64,000 bases of DNA from Thermohalobaculum sp039815685 (GTDB lineage Bacteria > Pseudomonadota > Alphaproteobacteria > Rhodobacterales > Rhodobacteraceae). Of this stretch, positions 36,292-44,698 are shown piece after piece. The DNA lies in assembly GCA_039815685.1 (NCBI GenBank), contig JBCBYV010000010.1, positions 62,001 through 126,000 on the forward strand. Direction: 5' to 3'. The notes below the pieces were generated by a model. The model was not told where the DNA came from. It worked only from the letters and a program-made list of their open reading frames with translations, and did no database searches. How positions within the stretch are numbered: the first letter of the stretch is position 1; every line of letters begins with the position of its first letter. A program made the position numbers and the translations under genes.

Positions 36292-36386
36292 CGTGCTCGG
36301 GCTTGACCCGAGCATCTATGCCGGTGGCGCTTGATTGCCGGGTCAAGCCCGGCAATGACGCAGTTGCAGTGAGCACGTCGGGTTGG
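36292..36386. repeat. Composite palindromic repeat (two stem-loops)
   Basis: Palindrome 1 is 36294-36315 (TGCTCGGG, CTTGA, CCCGAGCA). Palindrome 2 is 36335-36355 (TTGCCGGG, TCAAG, CCCGGCAA). A conserved tail follows, ATGACGCA then GTGAGCACG. The same order is found in reverse orientation at 42655-42735. Confidence 0.8.
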
Positions 36387-36466
36387 CCGGTGCTCTAACC
36401 GTGGGGCGCAGCGGCTGCTTTGGGCGTGGCGCTGGGGGAGCCCGCCCGGGTCGGACCACTGGGGTC

Positions 36467-36910
36467 TTACAGGGTGAGCTTCAGGCCCTCATGCGTCGCT
36501 TCGAAGCCGAGGGAGGTGTAGAAGCGATGGGCGTCCTCGCGTCGCTTGTCGCTGGTCAGTTGCACGAGGCCGCAGCCGGCCATGCGGGCGCGGGCGATGG
36601 CGGCCTCCATGAGCTGGCGGCCGAGGCCCGCGCCGCGGGCGCTTGCGGCGACGCGCACCCCCTCGATCTGCGCGCGGGTCATGCCGCGGCGGGAGAGGCC
36701 GTGGATGATCGTGATCTGCAGGCAGCCGAGGAGCGCGCCATCCGGCCCGGTCGCGACGAGGACAGTGTTTCCGGGCTGTGCCTGCATCCGTGCGAAGGCG
36801 GCGGCGTAGACGGGATCGCCCGGCTCTTCGCGATTTCGGCCGAGCCCGTCGTCTGCCAGGAGGGCGACGATCTCCGGCAGGTCCGCCGCCGTCGCCTCCC
36901 GGATCTGCAC
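36467..36910 (-). CDS. GNAT-family N-acetyltransferase
   Basis: A 147-residue acetyltransferase of the GNAT fold. Start GTG 36910 overlaps the trpF stop by one base (TAGTG), so translation is coupled. The N-terminal IREATAADLPEIVALLADDGLG is typical. The acetyl-CoA loop is VRVAASARGAGLGRQLMEAAI (R/Q-x-x-G-x-G/A pattern). The C-terminal strand GCGLVQLTSDKRREDAHRFYTSLGFEATHEGLKL resembles amino-acid or small-molecule acetylating members. The substrate is unknown. A longer in-frame reading into trpF is rejected in favour of the coupled start. Confidence 0.85.
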   Translation of the reverse strand: MQIREATAADLPEIVALLADDGLGRNREEPGDPVYAAAFARMQAQPGNTVLVATGPDGALLGCLQITIIHGLSRRGMTRAQIEGVRVAASARGAGLGRQLMEAAIARARMAGCGLVQLTSDKRREDAHRFYTSLGFEATHEGLKLTL

Positions 36911-37614
36911 TAGGCGAGCGCCGCGAGGAAGGCGCGCATGCGTTCCGGGTCCTTCACGCCCGGTGCACTCTCGACCCCGGAGGAGACGTCGAGCTGTCGC
37001 GCCCCGGTCCGGCGCGCGGCTTCCGCAGCGTTGTCGGGGGTGAGGCCGCCGGCCAGCAGCCATGGGCGCGGCAGGCGCCGTCCCGCGAGCAGCGACCAGT
37101 CGAAGGGCAGGCCGTTGCCGCCGGGCAGGGCCGCCCCCTTTGGCGGTTTGGCGTCGATCAGGAACTGGTCCGCGACGGGCGCATAGGCGTCGACTGCGTC
37201 AAGGTCCGAAGCCTCCCGCACGCCGATGGCCTTCATGACCGGCAAGCCGTGGCGCGCCCGCACCGCCGCCACGCGCTCCGGCGTCTCCTCTCCGTGGAGC
37301 TGGATCATGTCGAGCGGCACGGTCTCAAGCACCTTTGCGAGGAGCGCGTCGTCGGGGTCGACGAAGAGCCCGACCTTCACCACGCCGGGCGGGGCGGCGA
37401 GCGCTGCGTCCCGCGCCGCCTTCGGCTCCAGCGCCCGGGGGGAGGGGGGGAAGAAGACGAAGCCGACATAGGCGGCACCCGCGGCCGCCGCCGCCTCGAC
37501 TGCCGCCGGCGTGCGGAGCCCGCAGATCTTCACGCGGAGGCCGGAGGCGTCCTCGGCCCCATGACCGCCGGCAGTCGCCGGATCTTGCAGTGTTGGTGTG
37601 GCTGGCAGGGTCAT
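36910..37614 (-). CDS. trpF: Phosphoribosylanthranilate isomerase
   Basis: The 234-residue TIM-barrel enzyme converts phosphoribosylanthranilate to CdRP in tryptophan synthesis. The catalytic cysteine is Cys31 in VKICGLRTP and the aspartate is in LDVSSGVE. Further hallmarks are YVGFVFFPPSPR, KVGLFVDPDD, IQLHGEETPERV, FLIDAKPPKG and PWLLAGGLTPDN. It has a 25-residue N-terminal extension relative to most homologues, so a later start is possible, but none with a better RBS is obvious. It lies downstream of the LapA-like gene and upstream of GNAT. Confidence 0.96.
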   Translation of the reverse strand: MTLPATPTLQDPATAGGHGAEDASGLRVKICGLRTPAAVEAAAAAGAAYVGFVFFPPSPRALEPKAARDAALAAPPGVVKVGLFVDPDDALLAKVLETVPLDMIQLHGEETPERVAAVRARHGLPVMKAIGVREASDLDAVDAYAPVADQFLIDAKPPKGAALPGGNGLPFDWSLLAGRRLPRPWLLAGGLTPDNAAEAARRTGARQLDVSSGVESAPGVKDPERMRAFLAALA

Positions 37615-37681
37615 CGCACCGGTTGTCGCATCCGCTCTCGATGCCCGGCTAGACCGCGATGAGGCGGAGGGTCAAGCGCCC

Positions 37682-38032
37682 TTACTGAGCCGCAATGCGC
37701 GGCAGATCTTCCTTGGGGTCCGAGAGCTTGGACTTCAGGCGGGCATTCTCGGCCCGCAGGGTCTGGATCTCACGCCCCCGGATATCGCGCTCGCGCCGAT
37801 GCTTGCCCTCGCGAATCCACTCGAAGATCTCGCCGATCACGAAGCCGACCAGCATGGCGGCCAGGATGATCACCGTCAGCGGCATCTCGGGCAGCGGTGG
37901 GACGCCGGGCATGCCGAGGCCTTCGGGCACGAGCCGGAGCGGGACGAACTGCATGTTGGCGACACCGACGACGACGAGCACGACGCAGATGGTCAGCAGA
38001 ACCGCGATCTTGATGACGCGCAGGATGAGCAT
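37682..38032 (-). CDS. LapA-like DUF1049 inner-membrane protein
   Basis: 116 residues from ATG 38032, which has GGAGA upstream. Two transmembrane helices are seen: LRVIKIAVLLTICVVLVVVG, and LTVIILAAMLVGFVIGEIFEW. A short charged cytoplasmic coiled-coil-like tail follows (GREIQTLRAENARLKSKL). This is the architecture of DUF1049/LapA proteins, which in E. coli act with LapB in controlling lipopolysaccharide synthesis. It sits in the usual alphaproteobacterial position between ihfB and trpF. No lapB is present here. Confidence 0.82.
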   Translation of the reverse strand: MLILRVIKIAVLLTICVVLVVVGVANMQFVPLRLVPEGLGMPGVPPLPEMPLTVIILAAMLVGFVIGEIFEWIREGKHRRERDIRGREIQTLRAENARLKSKLSDPKEDLPRIAAQ

Positions 38033-38177
38033 GGTGATCTTCTCCCCGCCGAGGCCGCCCGGCAATCACTGACAGTCCCGCCTTGTGTAGCCGGTTGAGC
38101 CGGCATGTCTACCGGATGGTGACGCGGATGAGCGGCGGGGTGCGGGGCGCCGGGTGGGCGGCGCCCCGCAGCAGATG

Positions 38178-38465
38178 TCAGGCCGCGCCGTTGTTCATGC
38201 GCTCGCGCATGTCCTTGCCGGCCTTGAAGAAGGGCACTTTCTTCTCGGGCACGGGCACCGCCTCGCCCGTGCGCGGGTTTCGACCGGTGCGGGCATCCCG
38301 GGTCTTCACGGAAAAAGCGCCGAACCCGCGCAACTCGACCCGGTCGCCCCGGGCAAGGGCCGAGGTAATCTCCTCGAAAACGGTTGATACGATTTTTTCC
38401 ACATCACGCTGGTAGAGATGCGGATTCTCCTCGGCGATCTTCTGGATAAGCTCTGACTTGATCAT
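38178..38465 (-). CDS. ihfB: Integration host factor subunit beta
   Basis: A 95-residue HU/IHF-family DNA-bending protein. It starts MIKSELIQKIAEENPHLYQ and contains VELRGFGAFSVKTRDART with the beta-arm GRNPRTGEAVPVPEKKVPFFKAGK; the Pro at the arm tip that intercalates DNA is present. A strong GGAGG lies 7 bases before the ATG. It is downstream of rpsA and sppA in the aroA-cmk-rpsA-ihfB order common in alphaproteobacteria. Confidence 0.97.
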   Translation of the reverse strand: MIKSELIQKIAEENPHLYQRDVEKIVSTVFEEITSALARGDRVELRGFGAFSVKTRDARTGRNPRTGEAVPVPEKKVPFFKAGKDMRERMNNGAA

Positions 38466-38559
38466 GGTGGACCTCCCTGTCGCTCATTGGTTTGTTATGC
38501 GACTGAGGCCTGATGATCCGCAGGGGCGGCGGGCGCGTCAAGGCGCCCGGGACAGGATT

Positions 38560-39504
38560 TCAATACATGATGGCATAGAGCCTCGGCCCGGGACCGAGGC
38601 GTGGCGCGACGTCCCGCCAGCCGGGATAGGGAACGCCCAATTGCGCGGCACCGTCCTGCAGAAGCTGAAGCAGGAGCGAGGGGTCGGGCTTTTTCCAGTC
38701 GCGATCGACCACTTTCGTATCGGCGTCGATGTCGTGCTCGGCCGTCAGCCAGGCCTTGGCGGTCGCCTCGTCGCCGAGCGCATCGATGAGGCCGAGCTCG
38801 AGCGCCATGCGGCCCGTATAGGCGCGCCCGTCCGCGACTGTGTCGAGCTTCTTGTCATCGAGCGCCCGCCTTTCGGCAACGAGGCCACGGAACCATGCGA
38901 AGGTGTCGTCGATCAGCACCTGTTGGGCCGCAACGGCACCTTCGGCCGGCTCGGTCAGAAAGCCCGGTTCGGCCTTGAGGGGGGTCGATTTGACCTTGAA
39001 GACATCGACGCCGTTCTCGCTGAGGAGCCGCGCGATGTTCGGCGCCTCCGCCACGACGCCGATCGAGCCGGTGAGTGTGTTGCCGAGGGCGACGATGTGA
39101 TCGGCGGCGAGGGCGGTGATATAGCCGCCGGAGGCCGCGGCCTCGACCATCACCGCGACGACGGGTTTCTTCTCGCCGATGGCGCGGAGGCCCTGATAAA
39201 GCTCCTCGCTGCCCGCGATGGTGCCGCCGGGGCTGTTGATGCGCACGATCAAGGCTTTGACCGCGTCGTCCTCGGCGATCTTGGCCAGCTCCTCATCCCG
39301 GTCGAAATCGGAGGCGATGATGCCGTCGATCTTGATGCGCGCGATGTTGTCCGAACTGGTCGGCGTGCCCGGTGCGAAGCCCCGCACGCTGGCGATGCCG
39401 ACGACGACGGCCAGCACGACCGCCACGATCGCGAGGATGCGCCAGAGCGCCAGCCGCCGCCGCATCTGCCGCCGCTCGATGATCAAATCCGCCGTCGCCG
39501 CCAT
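38560..39504 (-). CDS. sppA: Signal peptide peptidase SppA-type S49 protease
   Basis: A 314-residue membrane-anchored serine protease that degrades cleaved signal peptides. An N-terminal cytoplasmic segment and one transmembrane helix (ILAIVAVVLAVVVGIASV, about 23-40) precede the protease domain. Conserved blocks are RINSPGGTIAGSEELY, the nucleophile Ser125 in AAASGGYITA, LTGSIGV, and a lysine in the VFKVKSTPLK segment that should act as general base. The single-domain length fits the short SppA form. ATG 39504 is preferred over GTG 39516 because GGAG sits at a good distance. Confidence 0.93.
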   Translation of the reverse strand: MAATADLIIERRQMRRRLALWRILAIVAVVLAVVVGIASVRGFAPGTPTSSDNIARIKIDGIIASDFDRDEELAKIAEDDAVKALIVRINSPGGTIAGSEELYQGLRAIGEKKPVVAVMVEAAASGGYITALAADHIVALGNTLTGSIGVVAEAPNIARLLSENGVDVFKVKSTPLKAEPGFLTEPAEGAVAAQQVLIDDTFAWFRGLVAERRALDDKKLDTVADGRAYTGRMALELGLIDALGDEATAKAWLTAEHDIDADTKVVDRDWKKPDPSLLLQLLQDGAAQLGVPYPGWRDVAPRLGPGPRLYAIMY

Positions 39505-39886
39505 TGCCCGCTCCACGTCCCACCGATCTCACCCGCGCTATCTAGCGCATTCGGATGCCGATCGAAATGCGCCGCAACGCCCTTTGTGCCGGGCGCATCG
39601 ACGCTTCGGGCTTCCGAGACGGAAGCGATCCATCCGGGGACGACCAGCGCGAAGTAGATCCGCACCTCTCCGTCCAACCAGCGCTCTCCGTTTTTCGGGT
39701 ATGTCGATGGGTGGCGTGCGAATGCGAAAGTCGCCGTCGCTCTGCGGTCGTGATCGCGCGCCGGCATGCTGGCGGTATCCACGGCTTTGACGCATGCAGA
39801 CGGCGCGTCCGGCAGTCATTGTCGGGGGCGCCGTGCTGTGACACCGCTAGCTGCGGATACCGAGTGCGACGGGTCGTGCGCTTTCG
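39505..39886. other. Gene-free spacer upstream of the low-GC gene
   Basis: This 382-bp spacer lies between sppA and the sulfotransferase-like gene. It contains short overlapping open frames on both strands without RBS, start context or recognisable domains. No repeats or hairpins stand out. Confidence 0.55.
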
Positions 39887-40975
39887 ATGCAAGCACCCTC
39901 GAGCATGCAGAGATGGGTCGCGAGATTGAAGAACAAGTTAAAGACCTGCATCTTGCATGTCGGGATCCACAAAACGGGCTCGACCTCGATACAGAATGCG
40001 ATTGAGGGCTATGATGATGGTCGAACGCTGGTGCCAAATCTCTCTTTCAAGAATCATAGTGTGCCCTTCCAGCTCATCTTTGCCGGCCCCGAAGATTATT
40101 CCAGCAACGAGCATGAGCGCGCCTCTGAAGCTTTCTACCGTAAGATGGCTGAAGAGATCCTTGAAATGATGTGCGATGGATTAAGCGAAGAAAGGTCATT
40201 CATTTTATTCAGCGCTGAGAGATTGTCCAATCTTGGTGCTGGTTCTCTATGGCGAATCCGGGAATTTATTCAGGAGTATTGTGATCGAATCGAGATCTTG
40301 ATGTTCGTGCGTGAGCCTCTGGGATGGACGGCAAGCTGGTTTCAACAGGCCCTGACCCGCGGATTTGAGGTGCGTTCGGAACTGGTGAGCGGAAATATCC
40401 GGGATCGGTATCAAACCCTGGCTGGCGTTTTTGGAGCCGAGAGCATCCGCGTCCGTCGCTACGAGGAGAAGGAGGATTTTGGCGGCGATATCATCGATCT
40501 CTTCGCGCATATCGTCGGCCTCGACAGCGCGCGCCTGAAAAAGCCGGCGAGTCCTGCGAACATCAGTGCTTCCGAGCTTACGACCCAGGCGATGTATCGG
40601 CTTAATCGGGCGGAGGGGATTGCCGGCGTTTACCGCACGGTGCCGGAGGCGCGCTTGGCCTTCATCGGGGGGATCGACAGGCTGGTTGAGGAGAAGGGGA
40701 AGATCGATGCGCAACGGTTCGCGAATGCTGTGGATTGGGAAGACTTTGCCTTCGTCAACACGCTCATCGACCGGCCCTACGCGCTTTCACCTGCCTCGGA
40801 TGCGTGTCTCGAGAGCTACATGATGGATATGAGCGATGCGTTGCTGGCTGCGCTAAACAAGCACCTCATCGATAGGGGCGTGCTGGAGGCCGAGACGCGG
40901 GATCCGGATCTCGCGCTGTCCCTATTTTTCGTTCTGGCGGCGGGTGAGCGTCTTGCGAAGAAGGCGGAGGGTTGA
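39887..40975 (+). CDS. Sulfotransferase-like protein (low-GC insertion)
   Basis: A 362-residue protein whose N-terminus holds a phosphosulfate-binding-type loop, CILHVGIHKTGSTSIQ, near residues 21-36. Other matching parts are RSFILFSAERLSNL and RIEILMFVREPLGWTASWFQQ, the latter corresponding to the 3'-phosphate site. It resembles the gene at 20351 in these blocks but little elsewhere. Base composition is markedly low for the window: 40201-40260 is 28 of 60 G+C. This indicates acquisition from another genome. The ATG 39887 lacks a clear RBS; ATG 39905 is an alternative. A role in sulfating a surface polysaccharide is possible but not shown. Confidence 0.72.
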   Translation: MQAPSSMQRWVARLKNKLKTCILHVGIHKTGSTSIQNAIEGYDDGRTLVPNLSFKNHSVPFQLIFAGPEDYSSNEHERASEAFYRKMAEEILEMMCDGLSEERSFILFSAERLSNLGAGSLWRIREFIQEYCDRIEILMFVREPLGWTASWFQQALTRGFEVRSELVSGNIRDRYQTLAGVFGAESIRVRRYEEKEDFGGDIIDLFAHIVGLDSARLKKPASPANISASELTTQAMYRLNRAEGIAGVYRTVPEARLAFIGGIDRLVEEKGKIDAQRFANAVDWEDFAFVNTLIDRPYALSPASDACLESYMMDMSDALLAALNKHLIDRGVLEAETRDPDLALSLFFVLAAGERLAKKAEG

Positions 40976-41374
40976 TGCCTCGTCGCTTGGCGCTTGGGTC
41001 ATAGATGGCCGGGTCCGGCGGAGCAGAGAGAGGAACCGTCGCGGAGACCGCTCTCTGCGGCGCTACACGTCCGGTGGCGAACGCAGGGCTCGGTCGCCGC
41101 CATGCTCCGCTCGTGCGTTCCTATCGCTCTTTGGCGCGCAGTGACGCCGAACGATGTGTACTCGCACCGTCGCGAGCTGCCCCGTCGAGCGTGGCATCCA
41201 GTCGGTGCTTCTTGGAGAGGGCTGGTATTCTCGGAGACTGCTGGGAGGGGTGCTTCGTGAGCTTTTGGGCCTTGGTTTGCGGCGGTGGGTGCATGGGCCG
41301 TGGAGTGGTTTTTGGGCCGAGCGCTCAATAGATGAGGTGTCGGGTGGTTCGATGGGCGTGTGCGAGGACAGAGG
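40976..41374. other. Gene-free spacer
   Basis: Nearly 400 bp between the sulfotransferase-like gene and the alpha/beta hydrolase. No tRNA, gene or clear terminator was seen. The right half is Gly/Trp-codon-rich in one frame but has no plausible start or domain. Confidence 0.5.
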
Positions 41375-42430
41375 ATGGCCAGTGCTATGGCGTTTGGGGG
41401 CCGTGCGGCGTGCATGGCCCTTGGCACGATCGCTTGGATGATGGCGGCGCCTGTTCCGTCCCGCGCCGAGCCGCAGTCGGTCGATGGCGAGGTGCCGTTC
41501 CTGACGCTGCGCAACAAGACGGAGGCCGACGATCCCGGCGATCTCTTCGGCACCGAGCGCGGCGGTCTGAGTGCGGGTTACTGCCGCGCCCGGCGCTACG
41601 AGCTTCAGGGCCTCTCGAGGCTTGTGAATGCGGTGCCTGCGTTTCTTCGGGAGGAGTTTCTGCGGGTGGAGGAGGTGGACATCTCGGACGCCGCATCGCT
41701 CTACGACGCGCTGGGGGCGGGGGACGCGGCTGCGGATGCCCCGGTGATGTTCGTCCACGGCTACAACATCACCTTCGAGAAAGGCTGCCGGCGGGCGGCG
41801 CTCTTCCAGACGAATGCGGCTCTCGGCGGGCGTTTCCTATGGTTCAGCTGGCCTTCTACCGGAGCGCTGGCGCTCTATGCGCAGGATGAGGCGAACCTTT
41901 ACTGGAGCGTGCCGGATCTTGCGGACGCGATCATCGAGCTCGAAGGCCGCTTCGGTGCTGGCGTGGTCGAAATCGTGGGGCATAGTCTGGGGGCGCGGGG
42001 CGTCGTGCTTGCGCTCCAGGACGTGGCGTATCGGCGCCCCGATATCCGGCTCGGCGAGATCGTGCTGCTGGCGCCTGACATGGATTTCGCGATCTTTCAG
42101 CGGATGCTGCCGCGCATCGCGGCAATCGCCGAGACGATCACCGTTTATGTGAACACTGACGACCGGCCGCTTGCGCTTTCGGCGGAGCTGCATGGCTATC
42201 CCCGGCTCGGTGAGGCGGGGAACGCCGTGGAAGCGCTCGCGGGCGTGGAGGTGATCGATGTGAGCGAGCTGTCCGCGGCGACGCCGACAAGGCACCTCTA
42301 CCACCTCTATAGCGAGGAGGTTGGAGAGGATCTGGACCAGCTCCTGAATGGCGGAGTGCGTGCCGCGGAGCGCCGCAACCTCGTCCGAACGGGTCCGAAT
42401 ACATGGAGCCTTCGAGAGGGCGCCGATTGA
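41375..42430 (+). CDS. Secreted DUF900-type alpha/beta hydrolase
   Basis: 351 residues from ATG 41375, which has GAGG seven bases upstream; GTG 41360 is an in-frame alternative. A signal peptide is likely (AACMALGTIAWMMAAPVPSRA). The hydrolase core has MFVHGYNITFEKGCRRAALF, FLWFSWPSTGALALYAQDEAN, the nucleophile serine in VGHSLGARGV, and LLAPDMDF for the acid region. The final histidine probably lies in TPTRHLYHLY. This pattern is the DUF900 family, esterase-like proteins of unknown substrate. It lies between rpsA and the low-GC gene, an unusual place. Confidence 0.85.
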   Translation: MASAMAFGGRAACMALGTIAWMMAAPVPSRAEPQSVDGEVPFLTLRNKTEADDPGDLFGTERGGLSAGYCRARRYELQGLSRLVNAVPAFLREEFLRVEEVDISDAASLYDALGAGDAAADAPVMFVHGYNITFEKGCRRAALFQTNAALGGRFLWFSWPSTGALALYAQDEANLYWSVPDLADAIIELEGRFGAGVVEIVGHSLGARGVVLALQDVAYRRPDIRLGEIVLLAPDMDFAIFQRMLPRIAAIAETITVYVNTDDRPLALSAELHGYPRLGEAGNAVEALAGVEVIDVSELSAATPTRHLYHLYSEEVGEDLDQLLNGGVRAAERRNLVRTGPNTWSLREGAD

Positions 42431-42580
42431 TCGGGCGCTGAGGCACTTGGACCGGCGACGGCCGATTGCTTCGCCTTAGGGGCAAGGGCCGCGTCGGACC
42501 AGAGAGAAGCGGTCGAACGATCCTGTCGTCTCGGGGTTTGCCGGGGGATCGACACCAGAAACGAGTGCTCGGCAGCCTGG

Positions 42581-42636
42581 ATCGCCGGGTCAAGCCCGGC
42601 GATTACGGCAGTGGTACAGGCTGATCGGATGACGCT
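42581..42636. repeat. Palindromic repeat with conserved tail
   Basis: The palindrome at 42581-42603 is ATCGCCGGG, TCAAG, CCCGGCGAT. The sequence 42595-42636 recurs as a diverged direct copy at 42769-42810, about 85 percent identical by eye. Confidence 0.8.
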
Positions 42637-42654
42637 GTGGAGCGCGGACCGATC

Positions 42655-42735
42655 TGGCGTGCTCACGGCGGTTGCGTCGTTGTGGGGCTCTATCCGGCGA
42701 CGCCGGCTGTGGATGCTCGGGTCAAGCCCGAGCAT
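42655..42735 (-). repeat. Composite palindromic repeat, inverted orientation
   Basis: The perfect palindrome at 42713-42735 is ATGCTCGGG, TCAAG, CCCGAGCAT. Read on the minus strand it is followed by a decayed second palindrome and the tail ACGACGCA then GTGAGCACG, matching the element at 36292-36386. Confidence 0.75.
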
Positions 42736-42768
42736 GACGTGAGCGCGTGAGGTCAGGAGGTGCTCCGA

Positions 42769-42810
42769 CCCGGCGATGGCGGCAGTGGTGCGGGCGGATC
42801 GGATGGCGCT
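42769..42810. repeat. Diverged copy of the 42595-42636 repeat half
   Basis: A 42-bp direct repeat of the right half of the nearby palindromic element, with about six mismatches. The left palindrome arm is missing, so it is a truncated copy. Confidence 0.65.
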
Positions 42811-42817
42811 CTTGCAG

Positions 42818-42849
42818 AAAGGGCGCGGAGATTGCTCTCCGCGCCCTTT
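42818..42849. terminator. Strong intrinsic terminator downstream of rpsA
   Basis: A 13-bp perfect stem (AAAGGGCGCGGAG, loop ATTGCT, CTCCGCGCCCTTT) lies 25 bp beyond the rpsA stop. TTTTT follows on the plus strand and TTTC on the minus strand, so it can serve rpsA and also block rightward readthrough. Confidence 0.88.
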
Positions 42850-42873
42850 TTCGTCCGATGGTGAGCGCTTGGC

Positions 42874-44562
42874 TCAGTCGTCGCCCTGCTGCTGCTTGAG
42901 GGCGGCGCCGAGGATGTCGCCGAGGGATGCGCCGCTGTCGGAGGAGCCGTACTGCTCGACGGCTTCCTTCTCCTCGGCGATCTCGCGGGCCTTGATCGAG
43001 ACGCTGAGGCGGCGGGCGGCCTTGTCGATCGCGGTGATGCGCGCATCGATCCGGTCGCCGATCGAGAAGCGGTCCGGCCGCTGCTCCGAGCGGTCGCGGC
43101 TGAGGTCCGAGCGGCGGATGAAGGCCTTCATGCCCTCGACCTCGACCTCGATACCGCCGTCCTCGATGGCGCTGACGGTGCAGGTCACGACCGCGCCCCG
43201 CTTGAGGCCCTGGGTCGCTTCCGCGAAGGGATCGCCGCCAAGCTGCTTGATGCCGAGCGAGATGCGCTCCTTCTCGGTATCGACGTCGAGCACCACGGCG
43301 CGGACCATGTCGCCCTTCTTGAAGTCCTGGATCGCATCCTCGCCGGAGCGGTCCCAGGAGATGTCCGAGAGGTGGACCATGCCGTCGATATCGCCCTCGA
43401 GCCCGATGAAGAGGCCGAACTCGGTGATGTTCTTGACCTCGCCCTCGACCTCGGTGCCGGAGGGGAACTGCTCGGCGAAGGTGTCCCAGGGGTTGCCCAT
43501 GCACTGCTTGAGGCCGAGCGAGACGCGGCGCTTCACCTGATCGACGTCGAGCACCATGACCTCGACTTCCTGGGAGGTGGAGACGATCTTGCCCGGATGC
43601 ACGTTCTTCTTCGTCCAGCTCATCTCGGAGACGTGGACGAGGCCCTCGACCCCCGGCTCGAGCTCCACGAAGGCACCGTAGTCGGTGATGTTGGTAACCC
43701 GGCCGGTCCATTTCGAGCCGTTCGGGTACTTGGCCGCCACGCTCTCCCACGGATCGGCCATGAGCTGCTTCATGCCGAGCGAGATGCGCTGGGTGTCCTT
43801 GTTCACCTTGATCACCTGGACCTTGATGGTCTCGCCGATGTTCAGGATCTCGGACGGGTGATTGACGCGGCGCCAGGCCATGTCGGTCACGTGCAGGAGG
43901 CCGTCGACGCCGCCGAGATCGACGAAGGCGCCGTAGTCGGTGACGTTCTTGACCACCCCGTCGACGATGTCGCCTTCCTTGAGGCGGGCGACGATCTCGG
44001 CCCGCTGCTCGGCCCGGCTCTCCTCGAGCACGGCACGGCGGGAGACGACGATGTTGCCGCGGCGGCGGTCCATCTTGAGGATCTGGAAGGGCTGGGGCAC
44101 GCCCATGAGCGGAGTGACGTCGCGCACCGGGCGCACGTCGATCTGGGAGCCCGGCAGGAACGCCACGGCGCCGCCGAGATCGACGGTGAAGCCGCCCTTC
44201 ACGCGGCCGAAGATGGCGCCCTCGACCCGGTCGCCGCCGTCATTGGCCTTCTCGAGCCGGTCCCAGGCTTCCTCGCGGCGGGCCTTGTCACGGCTGATGG
44301 CAGCCTCGCCCCGCGCGTTCTCGACCCGGTCGAGGAAGACCTCGACGGTGTCGCCCACGCCGAGTTCGGCGGGTTTGCCGGGGGCTGCGAATTCCTTGAG
44401 ATCGACGCGGCCTTCCACCTTGAAGCCGACATCGATGACCGCCTGGCCATTCTCGATAGCGATGACGGTGCCTTTGACGACCGAGCCTTCCTCGGGCGTT
44501 GCCTGCTCCAGGCTTTCGTTGAGCAGGGCTTCGAATTCGTCCATCGAGGCCATTTGGGCCAT
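42874..44562 (-). CDS. rpsA: 30S ribosomal protein S1
   Basis: 562 residues from ATG 44562, chosen because homologues start MAQ.ASMDEFEALLNES and GGAGA sits upstream; the in-frame ATG at 44583 is less likely. Six S1 RNA-binding repeats are visible, each with a G-x-V ... YGAFVDL-type core (e.g. VKNVTDYGAFVDLGGVDGLLHV, VTNITDYGAFVELEPGVEGLVHV, VKNITEFGLFIGL). The protein brings mRNA to the 30S subunit. It follows cmk by 136 bp in the conserved aroA-cmk-rpsA order. Confidence 0.98.
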   Translation of the reverse strand: MAQMASMDEFEALLNESLEQATPEEGSVVKGTVIAIENGQAVIDVGFKVEGRVDLKEFAAPGKPAELGVGDTVEVFLDRVENARGEAAISRDKARREEAWDRLEKANDGGDRVEGAIFGRVKGGFTVDLGGAVAFLPGSQIDVRPVRDVTPLMGVPQPFQILKMDRRRGNIVVSRRAVLEESRAEQRAEIVARLKEGDIVDGVVKNVTDYGAFVDLGGVDGLLHVTDMAWRRVNHPSEILNIGETIKVQVIKVNKDTQRISLGMKQLMADPWESVAAKYPNGSKWTGRVTNITDYGAFVELEPGVEGLVHVSEMSWTKKNVHPGKIVSTSQEVEVMVLDVDQVKRRVSLGLKQCMGNPWDTFAEQFPSGTEVEGEVKNITEFGLFIGLEGDIDGMVHLSDISWDRSGEDAIQDFKKGDMVRAVVLDVDTEKERISLGIKQLGGDPFAEATQGLKRGAVVTCTVSAIEDGGIEVEVEGMKAFIRRSDLSRDRSEQRPDRFSIGDRIDARITAIDKAARRLSVSIKAREIAEEKEAVEQYGSSDSGASLGDILGAALKQQQGDD

Positions 44563-44698
44563 GCGCAAGGTCTCCATTTTCAACGTTTTGACTGGCCGAC
44601 CGGTTGGCTCCGGCGGTCTCTGGCTTCATGAGGCTGTCGAGGGGCTGCCGGGTGTCGGGACTTGGGCGCCAGCACGAATGCCCGGCACGGCGTCCCGA

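Noticed and set aside
36292..36386. Reading the palindromic repeats as a CRISPR array or insertion sequence
   Set aside because: No regular spacing, spacers or transposase; copies are dispersed in intergenic DNA.
39483..39782. A 99-codon open frame on the minus strand beside sppA
   Set aside because: Overlaps the sppA start, has no RBS and no recognisable domain; left as spacer.
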